A stretch of DNA of 46,972 nucleotides. Source: a virus. Positions within the stretch are counted from its first letter, which is position 1, and every line of letters begins with the position of its first letter. The position numbers were made by a program, and so were the translations under genes. This document shows positions 1 through 8,254 of the stretch, piece by piece. The stretch is from positions 1-46,972 of the IMG/VR virus record IMGVR_UViG_3300047319_000536. One strand, written 5' to 3'. The notes beneath the pieces were generated by a model. The model saw nothing but the letters and a program-made list of their open reading frames with translations, made no database searches and was not told where the DNA came from.

Positions 1-291
1 CCAGGATGTCGCTCTCCTCGGCCAGCGCCGGGAAGTCGATCTTGCGCCACAGCTTGGCTTCGTCGACGTTGTAGTACGGGTTGCGCTCGTCGATCAGCCG
101 GCCGACCAGGTCGTCCTCGTTCCACCGGGTCTGGATGATGACAATGGTGCCGGTGGCATCCATCAGCCGGGTGCGCAGCACCTGCAGCCACCACTGCCAT
201 AGCTTCTCGCGCACCAGCACGCTGTCGGCCTCGACGCGATCCTTGAGCGGATCATCCAACAAAATACAATGCGCGCCGCGGCCGGTGATCG
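1..291. repeat. Left copy of imperfect contig-end overlap
   Basis: These 291 bases align without gaps to 46682-46972. Bases 1-127 are identical; the remaining 164 carry 18 substitutions. Both copies lie in the same part of the large terminase gene, and when translated the differences are silent except one Leu/Ile change. Joining the ends by dropping one copy leaves an open terminase frame, so this is best read as circular-genome overlap carrying strain variation, not a phage terminal repeat. Confidence 0.9.
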
Positions 292-781
292 AGCTTCCGC
301 GGCCGACCGCAAACACCACGCCGCCCCTCGAGGTCTCGACGCGGTTGACGGCACTGGCGCCGATCTTGATCTCGACGCCAGGAAACACCTGGCTGTAGTG
401 CGGCGACACCATGATGTCGCGGACCTTGCGGCCGAGATCCCAGGAATAATGCTCGTTGTAGGTGGCGACGATGATCGAGCGATCGGGATGGCGACCGACA
501 TACCAGGCCGGAAACATCGCGGACGCCAGCGTGGTCTTGCCCATGCGGGGGCCCATCGTCATCATCAGCCGGCGGTAGTCGCCGCGCTCGACCTCCTCCA
601 GCGCAGCCCCGATCACCCGGTGAAAGCGCTGCGGCTGGTACAGCGAGCGCTCCGGATCCTCCTCGAAGTTCGGGTTCGGCATCATCAGTTGCGTGAACGC
701 AATCAGATCCGAGCGCGCAGCGAGGATGGCTCGCTTGCGACGCAACAGCGTCAGATAGCGCTCGTCAGTAACCGTTCCCAT
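1..781 (-). CDS. terL: Large terminase subunit, N-terminal part (cut by contig end)
   Basis: ATPase half of the packaging motor that pumps DNA into the prohead through the portal. Translation from the ATG at 781 gives a Walker A motif GPRMGKT at about residues 77-83 and a Walker B segment CILLDDP at about 172-178, typical of phage TerL proteins of the type that carry PPRHGKS-like loops. The frame runs off base 1. It continues in the fragment ending at 45891: 781 bases here plus 791 bases from 46681 to 45891 make exactly 524 codons. The start overlaps the preceding small gene by 17 bp. The start was chosen because it is the first ATG in frame; the overlap suggests coupling. TerL identity is firm; the left/right join is inferred from frame and overlap. 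Confidence 0.95.
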   Translation of the reverse strand, partial: MGTVTDERYLTLLRRKRAILAARSDLIAFTQLMMPNPNFEEDPERSLYQPQRFHRVIGAALEEVERGDYRRLMMTMGPRMGKTTLASAMFPAWYVGRHPDRSIIVATYNEHYSWDLGRKVRDIMVSPHYSQVFPGVEIKIGASAVNRVETSRGGVVFAVGRGSSITGRGAHCILLDDPLKDRVEADSVLVREKLWQWWLQVLRTRLMDATGTIVIIQTRWNEDDLVGRLIDERNPYYNVDEAKLWRKIDFPALAEESDIL

Positions 782-1004
782 CACTGCCGCCGTGCTTGGT
801 GACATGCATCGGCACGTCGGGGATCTTGGTGATCTTGGCGCGCGGTGCTTGGGCTGTGACCACCTCGGGCGCCACCGCCTGCGGGCCCGACACCGGCGAG
901 GTGTGGTGGGTGTAGTTGTCCTGAGTCTTGGACACCGGCGGCGGCTTTGCCGTCGGCAGCGGTCTGATCGGGGTCAGCGGTGGGGCGCGGGTTAGTTTGG
1001 CCAT
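765..1004 (-). CDS. Small proline-rich protein upstream of TerL
   Basis: A 79-aa protein rich in Pro, Thr, Lys and Val with no recognisable fold. It sits between the 594-aa protein and TerL and overlaps the TerL start by 17 bp. Its ATG has an AGGAGGAGC site just upstream. The position is where T7-like phages often keep a small terminase or spanin gene, but the sequence has neither a helix-turn-helix nor a membrane segment, so neither role is supported. Function unknown; the reading frame itself looks real because of its ribosome site and tight spacing. Confidence 0.6.
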   Translation of the reverse strand: MAKLTRAPPLTPIRPLPTAKPPPVSKTQDNYTHHTSPVSGPQAVAPEVVTAQAPRAKITKIPDVPMHVTKHGGSDGNGY

Positions 1005-1016
1005 GGGCTCCTCCTG

Positions 1017-2801
1017 TTACGAGCGTTGATCCTGTTGTTCGGGTAGCGCACCGCGCGACATCATGCTGGCGCCGAGTGCGCTTCCGAGCCCGGCGGTGCC
1101 GGCCAGCACGCCGGCGCCGATCTCGCCCTTGAGCACCTTGTCGCGGGCGAGCTCGGGCGAGATGCCGAGCCGGCGCGCCGCCTTCTCGATCTGTTGCGTC
1201 AAGAGCTCGAGCTTGGGCGCGCCGATCGGCGAGGTGACGCCGGTCTGCGGCGCACCGGTGCCCCACAATCTCGCCTGCGCCGGCACCGCCTCGAGACCGA
1301 GCTTGCGTGCGACCTGTTCCCTGAACCAGGGCGTCAGCGAGTTGTATTCCGGCCGGCTCCAGGAGGCCGGCGCCGAGGTGCGCCCTTCGCGCAGATCGGA
1401 CAGCCCCAGGATGCGCGAGAAGTGTGCGTCGCCGACCGGGAAGCGGGTCTGGAAGCCGGTCTGCGGCACGCCGCTCGCCAGCACATAGGGCACGATCTTC
1501 GGCCGATCGCTCGCATGGATGCCGGTCTGTAGGTATTTCTCCATCGGGTTGGCGTGCGACGTCAGGTGGCTCAGATGGCCGGCGATGTAGCGCATGTCCT
1601 CCGGGAAGTCGGCCATGGTGCGAGCGTCTTGCGCCATGCCGCCATACTTGACGAAGTCATCCCAGCGCCCCTGGTTGGACAGCCAGTGTGCGGCACCGCC
1701 GCGCTGGATCTCGTCGAGCACCTCCGACGAAGCAGAGGCCGCGCCGGTCAGCGTGTTCCATTTGCGATACATCTGGATCGCATCCTGGGTGCCGACCAGG
1801 CTCTCGAGGTGCTTGAACGCCGGATCCATGACGTACCAGGCATCCATCGCGCGCAGGCCTGGATACTTGCCGCCCTCTGCCAGGATGTCGATCAGCCGCT
1901 GGGTGTTCTGCGGCGTTGTCACCTGGTCGGCGATCGCCGCACCCTCCGGGTTGGCAACCTGGTTGACATTGGGCACGTCCCAGCCGACCCGGCCGCGGCC
2001 GATGTCCTGGAGATCCTCGCGCGTCACGCCAAACAGGCGCTTCATCATCGGGTTCTCCGGCGCCACCTGGGCGTTGGCCTGGGCGGCCATATCGCGCGGG
2101 TTGCGATAGATGCCGGGGAACATCATCCGGATCGGATCGGCGACCGTCTGCACATAGGGGTTCGGCGGGTTGGCGAGGCCGGCGTTGCCGGATTTCGGCG
2201 TGCTGCCAGAATAATTGTATTTGATGAAATCGGGGACCGGGCTCGAGGGCCCGCGCTGGGTCAGGTTGAGATCCTCGGCCAGCGTCCTGGTCGGCAGCGC
2301 TGCCTTGGCCGCGCGCGCCAGCTGGTAGGCATTCGGCGCCGGCGCCGGCGAGGCTGCTCCCTGCACGGTCATGCCGAGCTGCTGGGCGAGCGTGCCTGGC
2401 TGCACCAGCTTGCTGGTGGCGATCTGCGTCGCGGCAGGAGCTGCTGCAGCTCCAGTCGCCGCGATCTTCGTCGCCAGCCCACCGCCCGAGCTCGCCATTG
2501 CGACACTCGTCGCCTTGTCGACGTCCTCCTGGGTGATGTTGCCCATCGGCAACCTGGCGATCACCTCCGGCCCGCGCAGCTCGCCAAACGGCGCATTGAG
2601 CTGCACGGTGCCGGCCGGAGGTTGCGGCGACAGCACACTCGATCGCGTCAACAGCGCGGACAGACCGGCGTTGGGATCGACCGGCGCCGTCGGCATCGGC
2701 TCGGTCGGCGGCGTCCACAGCTTTGCCCCGCGCAGCTTGTCCCACGGCAGGCCGTTGGCGACAGTGGCACCGAGCGAGGCAGCGAGACCTTCATCGGCCA
2801 T
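1017..2801 (-). CDS. 594-aa virion-associated protein candidate
   Basis: A long protein with an Ala/Pro-rich first third (roughly residues 1-200) and a more globular C-terminal part. The middle has a segment WYVMDPAFKHLESLVG followed by a Ser-rich SxxSEVLDEIQRGG stretch, which resembles a domain I know from phage structural proteins (DUF7178-like: aromatic WY, then a TSP-type loop); the match is by eye and weak. The end has a Gly/Ala hydrophobic segment (GAGVLAGTAGLGSALGAS). The start at 2801 is preferred over the upstream GTG-type extension because AGGGGC lies seven bases before it and it overlaps the ART gene by only 11 bp. Its place beside the ART-like gene suggests both are delivered or built into the virion. 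Confidence 0.7.
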   Translation of the reverse strand: MADEGLAASLGATVANGLPWDKLRGAKLWTPPTEPMPTAPVDPNAGLSALLTRSSVLSPQPPAGTVQLNAPFGELRGPEVIARLPMGNITQEDVDKATSVAMASSGGGLATKIAATGAAAAPAATQIATSKLVQPGTLAQQLGMTVQGAASPAPAPNAYQLARAAKAALPTRTLAEDLNLTQRGPSSPVPDFIKYNYSGSTPKSGNAGLANPPNPYVQTVADPIRMMFPGIYRNPRDMAAQANAQVAPENPMMKRLFGVTREDLQDIGRGRVGWDVPNVNQVANPEGAAIADQVTTPQNTQRLIDILAEGGKYPGLRAMDAWYVMDPAFKHLESLVGTQDAIQMYRKWNTLTGAASASSEVLDEIQRGGAAHWLSNQGRWDDFVKYGGMAQDARTMADFPEDMRYIAGHLSHLTSHANPMEKYLQTGIHASDRPKIVPYVLASGVPQTGFQTRFPVGDAHFSRILGLSDLREGRTSAPASWSRPEYNSLTPWFREQVARKLGLEAVPAQARLWGTGAPQTGVTSPIGAPKLELLTQQIEKAARRLGISPELARDKVLKGEIGAGVLAGTAGLGSALGASMMSRGALPEQQDQRS

Positions 2802-3729
2802 TGTGTTGCCCCTGGGTTGCGAGCGTGCCGGCGGTGAGCGCACCGAGCCCGTAGATCGACGATCGCCAATTGGCGGGGTCGAAGATCCGGTACTCGATCG
2901 TGTCGCGCGTGCCGGCGTTGCCGAGATGGATGGCGCCGTCGAAGCCGTGCTTCTTCAGCAGCTCGATCTCATGCGGGTCATCGAGGTAGCGGTAGGTGTC
3001 GAAATAGAGGTTCTTCAGCTGCTCGGGCTCATGCTGCAGCAGCTCGACGACGTTGTTGTATTTGTGCGCGTAGTTTTCTTCCCAGTTGTTGGTGTTGCGG
3101 ATGTGCGGGTCGAATTTTTCGGCGATGCGCCGCGCCTCGGCAGTGCCGAGTTTTTGCTCCAGGTGCCCCAGCTCGATATACGGATCGTCTTTGGCCACGA
3201 TGATCGGGTTCTCGATCTTGACATGACCTGGCGTGACCCGCGGCGCCTGGACCCTCATCCGGGGATCGTTTGGCTCCATCGCATAAAGGTTGGCGGCCTC
3301 CTGGTCGCCGAAGGACAGGCTGCTCAGTTTTGACTGAAATTGCTGGCCAGGCACTGGCTCGCCATGCTCGCCGCGATAGACCACCTCGGGCAGGCCTTCC
3401 GGCGTCCGCACCTTGCTCTGGCCAAACCAGGCCGCAACGTCGGGTGGCGGCGTGCGGCGGATCGGGCCGGCGCCGAGCACAGCACCACCACCGCGCACGC
3501 CGGCGATCGCGCCGGTGCCCATCGGCAGCGTCGCCGCCTCGAGCGCGGGACCAGGATCATATTGACCGGTCTGGCTGTAGGTCTGCGCGTTCTCGATGTT
3601 GCGCTTGGCGAGCTCGCCGAGCCAGTTGTAGGCAGCGCCCAGCACATTGCCCAGGCCAGACGGCTGTCCCGCCATCTCACCTGGACTCCCGGTGCCATAG
3701 GGCAGCCGCGCCTGGTCGCCTTCATCCAT
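2791..3729 (-). CDS. ADP-ribosyltransferase-like protein
   Basis: A 312-aa protein whose second half looks like an ADP-ribosyltransferase (ART) fold of the R-S-E class. The expected elements occur in order: Arg119 in VVYRGEHG, a Ser motif around residues 136-141 (LSSLSFGD), then KHGFDGAIHLGN at 260-271 and Glu279 in TIEYRIFDP, the typical ending of phage and polymorphic-toxin ART domains. Such enzymes move ADP-ribose from NAD+ onto host targets. The first 100 residues are Gly/Ala-rich and may anchor it to the particle. It lies in the late operon, with a one-base overlap with the preceding glycine-rich gene and an 11-bp overlap with the following gene, so it is probably made late and could be injected. 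Activity and target are inferred. Confidence 0.7.
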   Translation of the reverse strand: MDEGDQARLPYGTGSPGEMAGQPSGLGNVLGAAYNWLGELAKRNIENAQTYSQTGQYDPGPALEAATLPMGTGAIAGVRGGGAVLGAGPIRRTPPPDVAAWFGQSKVRTPEGLPEVVYRGEHGEPVPGQQFQSKLSSLSFGDQEAANLYAMEPNDPRMRVQAPRVTPGHVKIENPIIVAKDDPYIELGHLEQKLGTAEARRIAEKFDPHIRNTNNWEENYAHKYNNVVELLQHEPEQLKNLYFDTYRYLDDPHEIELLKKHGFDGAIHLGNAGTRDTIEYRIFDPANWRSSIYGLGALTAGTLATQGQHNGR

Positions 3730-4790
3730 CAGCTATTGCCTCCCCAGGTGCCGTAGCCGCCACCGCCGTTAACCGGCGCGCCATAGATGTCAAAACCAGG
3801 GACTACGCCGGCGCCAGCGCCGAAGCCGGTGCCAGAGGCGTCAAAGCCAGCGCCTGGCATGCCGGGGAAAACGCCCCAGGGATCGTTGACGTTAGACGAG
3901 CCTGGTCCGATGTTGGGCCATGGCGTGCCGCCATAGCTCTGGAACGGGTTGTAGTAGGTGTTGAACGGATCGTTGGTCTGGCCGACCTTGACGCGCTGCA
4001 GACCGGGATCAAAGCTGGGCTGCTGCTGGATCGATGCGGCGAACGGATTGCTGCCGCCGCCGAAGAAATCCGAGCCGCCGTAGCCGCCGCCGTAGAGGCC
4101 CTGGCCGCCGGTATAGCCGGCGCCGGCACCTCCGGCCGAATAATAGGAAGCGTCCCAGGGTTGCTGGGACGGCGCGAGGCCGCCAGACGCCGCCGCGCCA
4201 CCGGGCATCGAGCCGCCGGTCTCCGCATTGTATCCGGCCAGCGCCGCCTGCTGGGCCGCGGTCATGCCGAACGGACTGACGACGCCTGACGCGCCTTGCG
4301 CCGTCGGCAGTGGGATGCCTTTCGAGCCGAAATATTTGTAGAGCAATTCATCCTGGGTTGGCGCCCGCGCCGCCGGTGCAGCGGGTGCAGCGGGTGCCGG
4401 TGCCGGCGCCGTCATCGCGTCGCCTAATCCGCCACCACCGCCACCACCTCGACTGCCCTGCATGGAAGCCAGCCACTGGTTTGCCGCTGTCGGCCCGACG
4501 ATGCTGCTGAACCCGCGCCAGTCGCTGTCGCTCATGCCGAAGGCCTGGTAGCCGAGACCACCGCCACCGCCCCAGGCCGGCTGTGCCGCCGGCTGCGGTG
4601 CCGGCTGCGGTGCTGCCCACGATGGCTGCGCGGCCGGCTGTGAATACTGCATAGCCTGCTGGGCACCCCACTGCGGGGACATGTTGTACATCTGCGCAAA
4701 TTGTTGACCGAGGCCAGGGTCTCCGGCTGGCTGATCGGGGATGTCGATGCCGCCGCCGCCCTCGTCGCCTGAACTGGCAAAGATCCGCAT
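3729..4790 (-). CDS. Glycine/glutamine/proline-rich late protein
   Basis: A 353-aa low-complexity protein dominated by Gly, Ala, Pro, Gln and Tyr, with many GGG runs and repeated Ala-Gln-Pro motifs in residues 50-75. The C-terminal third carries Tyr/Phe/Trp-rich repeats such as NPFxxYGG and DPWGVFPG. No enzymatic motif is visible. A strong AGGAGG lies eight bases before the ATG, and its stop overlaps the ART start. Composition resembles flexible linker or aggregation-prone virion proteins. Late-operon position supports a structural or injected role, but the function is unknown. Confidence 0.7.
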   Translation of the reverse strand: MRIFASSGDEGGGGIDIPDQPAGDPGLGQQFAQMYNMSPQWGAQQAMQYSQPAAQPSWAAPQPAPQPAAQPAWGGGGGLGYQAFGMSDSDWRGFSSIVGPTAANQWLASMQGSRGGGGGGGLGDAMTAPAPAPAAPAAPAARAPTQDELLYKYFGSKGIPLPTAQGASGVVSPFGMTAAQQAALAGYNAETGGSMPGGAAASGGLAPSQQPWDASYYSAGGAGAGYTGGQGLYGGGYGGSDFFGGGSNPFAASIQQQPSFDPGLQRVKVGQTNDPFNTYYNPFQSYGGTPWPNIGPGSSNVNDPWGVFPGMPGAGFDASGTGFGAGAGVVPGFDIYGAPVNGGGGYGTWGGNS

Positions 4791-4802
4791 GGATGCCTCC
4801 TA

Positions 4803-4967
4803 TCAGTGTATCCCGGCGACGCGACCGAGACCGCCGATCAGCTCAGACGCGATCCAGAACGCGATCGCCATCGGCAACAGACCCCAGGGACCGGCGGCCG
4901 GGATCCGCATCGCGACGCAAGCGAGCACAAAGGCAAACACCAGCAGGATCAGACCAAGGTTTTGCAT
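4803..4967 (-). CDS. 54-aa two-segment membrane protein (holin or antiholin candidate)
   Basis: A short frame with a near-perfect AGGAGGTCATC site before its ATG. The product begins with a hydrophobic stretch (LGLILLVFAFVLACVAM, about residues 4-20), has a short turn rich in Pro and Gly, and a second hydrophobic stretch (LLPMAIAFWIASELIGGL, about 30-47). It sits close downstream of the endolysin in the same operon. This looks like a small class II-type holin or a partner of the lysis system; a second small membrane protein, upstream of the endolysin, is the other candidate. It ends 12 bases before the next gene's start. Confidence 0.65.
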   Translation of the reverse strand: MQNLGLILLVFAFVLACVAMRIPAAGPWGLLPMAIAFWIASELIGGLGRVAGIH

Positions 4968-4976
4968 GATGACCTC

Positions 4977-5225
4977 CTATCCGCGGATGAAGCGGCGCGG
5001 TGGCAGCTCCGGTGGCTTCGGCGGTTCTGTCGGGGCGACCGGTCGCAGCGGCAGCGGTGGCGTCGGCATCACGCCGGGCGGCATGCCTGGCACCGGTGCA
5101 GCTGCACCAGGCGGCGCCATCTGCGGCGGCGCCACACCAGGCGGCGGCGCCATTGGACCAGCGGCCGGCAGCGGCCCAGGTGGCTTGATCGGCAATTTTC
5201 CTTTCGGGGGTGGTGGTCTGGCCAT
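4977..5225 (-). CDS. 82-aa proline-rich protein
   Basis: Over a third of the residues are proline, in PPxP and APPxG patterns, with a basic start (MARPPPPKGK) and a basic end (PPRRFIRG). The start at 5225 is preferred over longer in-frame starts because GGAGG sits seven bases upstream and the stop of the endolysin is one base away. The extended polyproline composition recalls periplasm-spanning linkers of o-spanin or TonB type, but it has no lipobox or membrane segment. Function unknown. Confidence 0.6.
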   Translation of the reverse strand: MARPPPPKGKLPIKPPGPLPAAGPMAPPPGVAPPQMAPPGAAAPVPGMPPGVMPTPPLPLRPVAPTEPPKPPELPPRRFIRG

Positions 5226-5226
5226 G

Positions 5227-5814
5227 TCAGTCCTCCTTCGGTGGGTCGACCGCTTGCGGCATCGGCGCGATCGCAGGACCAGCGCCTGGATCCGCCTTGC
5301 CGTCGTAGTTTTCATCGGTGATGTTCTGGAACAGCAGCGACTCCGAGGCGCGGCGCCGCACCAGGCCGGCGAGCACCTTGCCGTTGGCCTTATTCCACTT
5401 TGGAAATTCGGCAGCTGCGCCGGTGCCGCCCTCGTCCTCGCTCCAGGAGCCGAAGTCGCCGCGGTTCACGCACTTCAACAAAGTTGACTTGGCTAAATTG
5501 CCCTCGCCGACGTTGTATGTGAACGACGTCAGGGCGTCGAACTGCCACGGCTCCAGCTCGATGGTGACGTGCTTGCGCACCGCGGCCTCAAACTTTTCCA
5601 TGTCGTGAAGGAAAGCGCTGTCGCACTGCGCCCTGGACCACACCGTGTCAGCCTTGATCGGGTGATTGTGCTCCGACGTCGTGCCCCATCCGATGGTCCT
5701 GACGCCGGCGGGGCACAGATATGATTTGTATTTGCCCTGGTGCGGTTGCAGGCAGCCTTCAAAATGCTTGACCAGATTGGCGCCGGCCGGCGTCAGTGAG
5801 AGATCCTCGTTCAT
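5227..5814 (-). CDS. Endolysin, GH24 muramidase
   Basis: A 195-aa lysozyme of the T4/P22/P1 Lyz family that cuts the glycan backbone of peptidoglycan at lysis. The fold signature is clear: Glu19 in KHFEGC, then PAGVRTIGWGTT, and FTYNVGEG further on. The usual catalytic Asp is replaced by Cys34 with Thr40 six residues on, as in the E-C-T triad of P1 Lyz; the spacing between Glu19 and Cys34 is longer than normal by about six residues. There is no N-terminal signal or SAR segment, so a holin should be needed for release. The ATG at 5814 overlaps the upstream holin-like gene (ATGA); GGAGAGG lies eight bases upstream. The last 25 residues are a Pro/Asp-rich tail. Confidence 0.93.
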   Translation of the reverse strand: MNEDLSLTPAGANLVKHFEGCLQPHQGKYKSYLCPAGVRTIGWGTTSEHNHPIKADTVWSRAQCDSAFLHDMEKFEAAVRKHVTIELEPWQFDALTSFTYNVGEGNLAKSTLLKCVNRGDFGSWSEDEGGTGAAAEFPKWNKANGKVLAGLVRRRASESLLFQNITDENYDGKADPGAGPAIAPMPQAVDPPKED

Positions 5815-5987
5815 TTGATGCACCTCTCCAGGATCTTGTCGCGGCGCTCGACCGCGTCGGAAACCTCATGCAGGGTGTAGGTGAACCCCGCCAGCACCGC
5901 GATGTTGACGATCAGGATCGCCAGCACAAACGGCGTCGCCCGCATCGTCTCGATGACCTGCTTGGCGACATCGGCGGGGACGTTCAT
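5811..5987 (-). CDS. 58-aa single-span holin-like protein
   Basis: A short protein with a polar N-terminus, one strong membrane segment (PFVLAILIVNIAVLAGFTYTL, split here at about residues 19-39) and a charged tail (DAVERRDKILERCIK). It overlaps both neighbours through ATGA, placing it directly before the endolysin. One-span small proteins with a charged C-tail in this position are common putative holins of alphaproteobacterial phages. Assignment rests on topology and context. Confidence 0.65.
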   Translation of the reverse strand: MNVPADVAKQVIETMRATPFVLAILIVNIAVLAGFTYTLHEVSDAVERRDKILERCIK

Positions 5988-6265
5988 GCAGCGCCTTTCA
6001 TCTTGTCGACAAAGTCACCCATCGACAGCGGCGGTTGACCCTCGATCGCGCGCAGCCGGTTCTCATGGTCGTACAGCACGGTGGTCTCTGGCTGTGCCTG
6101 CGGTGGCGGGATCTCAGGTTCAATATACGGATCCGGCACGCCGCCCTTGGCGAGCCAGTCCTGATACTCGACCCAGTCGCGGTTGGCGGGATCGTCCGGA
6201 ATGCAGGCCCCGTCGGCGGTGCGGATCACGGAGGCGTCGGTTGCGGTGAGTTGATAGTCGGCCAT
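5984..6265 (-). CDS. Tail-fibre-associated small protein (XkdW/chaperone-like)
   Basis: A 93-aa protein directly following the tail fibre gene, sharing one base with its stop. The segment VIRTADGACIPDDPANRDW followed by YQDWLAKGG is the hallmark of small proteins found after phage tail fibres (patterns such as DGAxIPxDxxNxDWxxYxxWL), often thought to help fibre assembly or form the tip. A Pro-rich linker (residues 50-60) leads to a short helical C-terminus. Role inferred from family and position. Confidence 0.75.
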   Translation of the reverse strand: MADYQLTATDASVIRTADGACIPDDPANRDWVEYQDWLAKGGVPDPYIEPEIPPPQAQPETTVLYDHENRLRAIEGQPPLSMGDFVDKMKGAA

Positions 6266-8241
6266 CAGACGAACCTCGCATCCATCAGGTAATAGCCACC
6301 CCCCGCCGCCGTTTGCATGAACAGCGTTGCATTGCCGGCAATCAGCACGGCACTCGCGACAGCCGCCCCGTTGATAGACAGACCGTCCTGCGTTGCCACG
6401 AGCCCCCCGCCGCTTAGGTTGGTCACAGCCCCATTTGCATTTGCAAGACCGAATGATCCGCTGGTGATGATCGTGGGGATCGCGCGCATCTGGACCGGAA
6501 AATCCATGATCGCACCGGAGGCGCTGGTCGTGTTGTAGACCTGCAACGTAGCCAATACTTGATTTGGATTGAAAACACGTTTGTAGCAATACCGCATGCA
6601 CGTCAGCAGTTCCTGATCGTAGGGCCGCATGACCAATGGCGAGCGGGCGGCTGACGGAGCCTCGATGCCGGGGAGGACGACGACGCCGGTGATGCGGAAC
6701 ACATCCGTTGTCGCGGCGACTGCGTTCACCTGCCCCGGCGCGGCAATGTAATTGGCTCCGTACCAGGTGTTGGCGGCCGGAGCGACAAAAGTTGATCCGG
6801 CCGCCATCGGGAAAGCCAGGCTCAATCCCGACGTATTGTCCTTGGCCCATGTCCCGACCGTGTCGCCGGGAACGGTGATGGTCTTGTACTCCATCGCCGT
6901 GGAGACATTCTGCGTGTAGGTAGCAGTATAGCTGCGGCTGGCCGCACCGTTGCGCACACTCACGCTATAGGTTCCGGTCCTTGTATGGGCGGTCCAGAAA
7001 CCGATCGTGATGGGCATGGCACCGGCCGCCCCCCACCCGAGCCTCGCCACCCGGTAGCCCTCGATGAAATGGTACAGCGTGATGATGTCGCTCGCAGCCA
7101 TCGCGGCTTGCGCGGTCGTCACCGAGATCGCCAGCAGACTGGGAAAACCATTATTGTTCCAGGGAAACTGCTGAACCGAAAAGTTGGCTGTCACCGCCCC
7201 CGCTTTCTGGAAATACCAGAGATCGACCGGGTAGCCTGAGACGCCAATTCCTGTGCCGGGGTTCTGCTGGTTGACCTCCATGCCGCCATTGATCTGCATG
7301 CCTGAGTAGGCCATCGCGTCGAACGGCGCCGCAAAGGTTGCTCCGGCGACGGTCGGCTTGTTGAGAAAATCGACGATGCCGGTGGCGCGGGCAATGGTGA
7401 GCGGGGTGTCGAGAGAGCCGCCACCATCGGCGTAACGCTGCAGGGCAAAGTCACTGCCGACGTTGCCACCACTCTCGGCGGCGCTGTTGCCCATCAACAT
7501 CAGCCAGCGTGAAAGGCCGCCAGTCTGGCCATAGAGCTGGTTGCCGACCCCCGACGCCGGCTTGTTCAGGAACAGCGCCGCGGCGCCGGCGGCTGGTGAG
7601 ATGGTGAGAGGGGCGCCGACGAAGTTGAACTTGCTGCCATCGTAGGCCAGATAGCAGGTGCCGCTGTTGCCGAAATAGTAGGTGCCGGTGGTGCCGCTAA
7701 AGCCGCTGTAGATGGCAGCAGCATCGACCAGGAACGGCCCACCCACAAGATGGAAATTGTTGCCGTCGAAGTTCAGATTTTTGGTGGCGAGATTGCCAAA
7801 ATAGATCGCCCCCGTATTGGTGGTGTTCCACCCTACCCCCAGCCATTGACCTGCTGTTACGATACCGACACCTGTGAGCGTGCCGTTTACAGTCAGGCCG
7901 CCGGTCACGGTGTCGCCGGCCTTGGCGACGAAGGTGCCGCTCACAGCACCCTCCATCGTGACCGCATTCCAGTTTGCCGGCGTGAAGGCGCCCGGCCCGT
8001 TGGCGGCCTTGGCGCAATACTGCAGGCCGGCGTTGATCACATAATCGCCGATCGCGTAGATCGCGCGGGCGTCGAAGAAGCGCACGCCGAGCAGCGGCTC
8101 CGGCGTGCCGAGTGTCGCGGACGCCGCATCGCCGACGGCGATCTGGCGGTTGGCGGTGTTGACCGCGATCTCGCCCGGCTCGAGCGTGGCAAACGCGGTG
8201 GCGGGATTACTCGATCGGCGGTGGCGGTACTGGCTGGTCAT
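6265..8241 (-). CDS. Tail fibre / receptor-binding protein
   Basis: A 658-aa protein. The N-terminus (about residues 8-50) has the fibre-start pattern ATAFATLEPGEIAVNTANRQ seen in many tail fibres. Residues 45-110 contain a carbohydrate-module-like segment (IYAIGDYVINAGLQYCAK). A repetitive beta-rich shaft follows with recurring GTYYFGN and AIYFGN motifs, consistent with a trimeric beta-helix. From about residue 310 on a conserved domain found at the end of many phage fibres is seen (INGGMEVNQQNPGTG ... CMRYCYKRV), which probably forms the receptor-binding head. It is the largest gene of the left block. Host specificity is likely set here. Confidence 0.88.
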   Translation of the reverse strand: MTSQYRHRRSSNPATAFATLEPGEIAVNTANRQIAVGDAASATLGTPEPLLGVRFFDARAIYAIGDYVINAGLQYCAKAANGPGAFTPANWNAVTMEGAVSGTFVAKAGDTVTGGLTVNGTLTGVGIVTAGQWLGVGWNTTNTGAIYFGNLATKNLNFDGNNFHLVGGPFLVDAAAIYSGFSGTTGTYYFGNSGTCYLAYDGSKFNFVGAPLTISPAAGAAALFLNKPASGVGNQLYGQTGGLSRWLMLMGNSAAESGGNVGSDFALQRYADGGGSLDTPLTIARATGIVDFLNKPTVAGATFAAPFDAMAYSGMQINGGMEVNQQNPGTGIGVSGYPVDLWYFQKAGAVTANFSVQQFPWNNNGFPSLLAISVTTAQAAMAASDIITLYHFIEGYRVARLGWGAAGAMPITIGFWTAHTRTGTYSVSVRNGAASRSYTATYTQNVSTAMEYKTITVPGDTVGTWAKDNTSGLSLAFPMAAGSTFVAPAANTWYGANYIAAPGQVNAVAATTDVFRITGVVVLPGIEAPSAARSPLVMRPYDQELLTCMRYCYKRVFNPNQVLATLQVYNTTSASGAIMDFPVQMRAIPTIITSGSFGLANANGAVTNLSGGGLVATQDGLSINGAAVASAVLIAGNATLFMQTAAGGGYYLMDARFV

Positions 8242-8254
8242 TTCAAGCCCTCAA

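Noticed and set aside
1-291. Direct terminal repeat of a packaged linear genome
   Set aside because: The two copies differ at 18 of 291 positions and cut through terL; true terminal repeats would be identical and normally lie outside essential genes.
765-1004. Small terminase by position before terL
   Set aside because: Too short and proline-rich, without HTH or oligomerisation helices; a better TerS-like protein lies at 15136-15363.
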